The notes under the pieces are model-generated. The model saw only the letters and a program-made list of their open reading frames with translations. It did no database searches and was not told where the DNA came from. Made by a program: the position numbers and the translations under genes. This document shows, one piece after another, positions 12,813-13,154 of a DNA stretch of 13,154 nt. The stretch's first letter is position 1, and each line of letters begins with the position of its first letter. Origin of the DNA: Gemmatimonadales bacterium (lineage in GTDB: Bacteria; Gemmatimonadota; Gemmatimonadetes; Gemmatimonadales; GWC2-71-9); NCBI GenBank assembly GCA_013812695.1, contig JACCSZ010000194.1:1-13154 (forward strand), written 5' to 3'.

Positions 12813-13154
12813 CTACGAACCCCCGATGGCCTGCGCCACGCGGAGCGCGTCGCGCGCGGATGCCGCGTGGTGCACGCGGAAGAGCCGGGCACCCCGCTCC
12901 CACGCCAGAGCGCAAGCCGTCGCGGTGGCGTGGTCGCGCGCCTCGACTGGAAGCCCCGTGAGGGCGCCAAGAAAACGTTTGCGGGAAGGCCCCACCAGCA
13001 CCGGGCGTCCCAGGGACTGCAGCGCGCCGAGCTGGTCGAAGAGCGCAACGTTGTGTTCCACGGTCTTGGAGAACCCGAATCCCGGATCGAGGATCGTGGC
13101 GTCCATGCCCACACCGCTGTCACCGGCCAGGGCCAGCGCGGCACCCAGCTCCGA
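12813..13154 (-). CDS. folP: Dihydropteroate synthase, C-terminal part (5' end outside window)
   Basis: The last 113 residues of a dihydropteroate synthase enter from the high-coordinate edge and end at a TAG (12813-12815). The enzyme joins p-aminobenzoate to 6-hydroxymethyl-dihydropterin diphosphate in folate synthesis and is the sulfonamide target. Visible family motifs are I-L-D-P-G-F-G-F-S-K, with its pterin-binding Asp and Lys, then V-G-P-S-R-K-R-F-L-G, and near the end R-V-H-H-A, the phosphate- and pterin-binding His block. The motif order and spacing are those of an active enzyme. The frame continues to the edge, so the earlier half with the pABA loops is not visible. It is 16 nt from the DUF2723 gene, which suggests co-transcription, although no functional link between the two is evident. 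Confidence 0.95.
   Translation of the reverse strand, partial: SELGAALALAGDSGVGMDATILDPGFGFSKTVEHNVALFDQLGALQSLGRPVLVGPSRKRFLGALTGLPVEARDHATATACALAWERGARLFRVHHAASARDALRVAQAIGGS

Noticed and set aside
12797..13144. Upstream extension of the DUF2723 frame
   Set aside because: It is an alternative frame of folP with no membrane or family features. DUF2723 proteins start shortly before their first helix, which fits the GTG at 12796.
1..13154. Mobile elements, CRISPR arrays, tRNA or rRNA genes, riboswitches
   Set aside because: Reading both strands, I found no transposase or integrase motif, spaced repeat series or RNA gene. The window is almost fully occupied by protein-coding genes on one strand.

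Overview
The window is a GC-rich, tightly packed bacterial chromosome segment. Every gene I can support lies on the minus strand, so transcription runs from high to low coordinates. The mix points to a high-GC, non-proteobacterial lineage: a CheC-type phosphatase rather than CheZ, an IleRS2-type isoleucyl-tRNA synthetase, a TraR/DksA-family C4 zinc-finger protein of the non-proteobacterial kind, and a DUF2723 membrane protein. Gemmatimonadota is my best guess, but it is an impression and not a demonstrated placement.

In transcription order: the 3' part of folP (dihydropteroate synthase, cut by the window edge); a 784-aa DUF2723/TMEM260-like multi-spanning membrane protein; a 90-bp gap, the only sizeable one; yggS (PLP-binding protein); a class I purine nucleoside phosphorylase; ileS; a TraR/DksA-family zinc-finger protein; lspA (signal peptidase II); an RluD-like pseudouridine synthase; cheW; a 60-bp gap; cheY; cheA; cheC; and the N-terminal part of a TPR protein cut by the other edge.

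From yggS to cheW, each gene overlaps the next by 1 to 41 nt, so translational coupling through a long operon is likely. The first half is housekeeping: folate, purine salvage, PLP homeostasis, tRNA charging, lipoprotein maturation and rRNA modification. The second half is the core of a chemotaxis-type phosphorelay. CheW would couple receptors to CheA, CheA would phosphorylate CheY, and CheC would remove the phosphate. No receptor, CheR, CheB or CheD gene is present here, so those parts must be elsewhere.

I see no mobile element, CRISPR array, tRNA or rRNA, and no clearly new system. The points most worth checking are the altered HIGH signature in IleRS (G-I-H-H), an aspartate where many purine nucleoside phosphorylases have a base-selecting asparagine, the fusion of a housekeeping operon to a chemotaxis operon through a gene overlap, and the DUF2723 protein of unknown substrate. 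No stretch longer than 300 bases lacks a gene.
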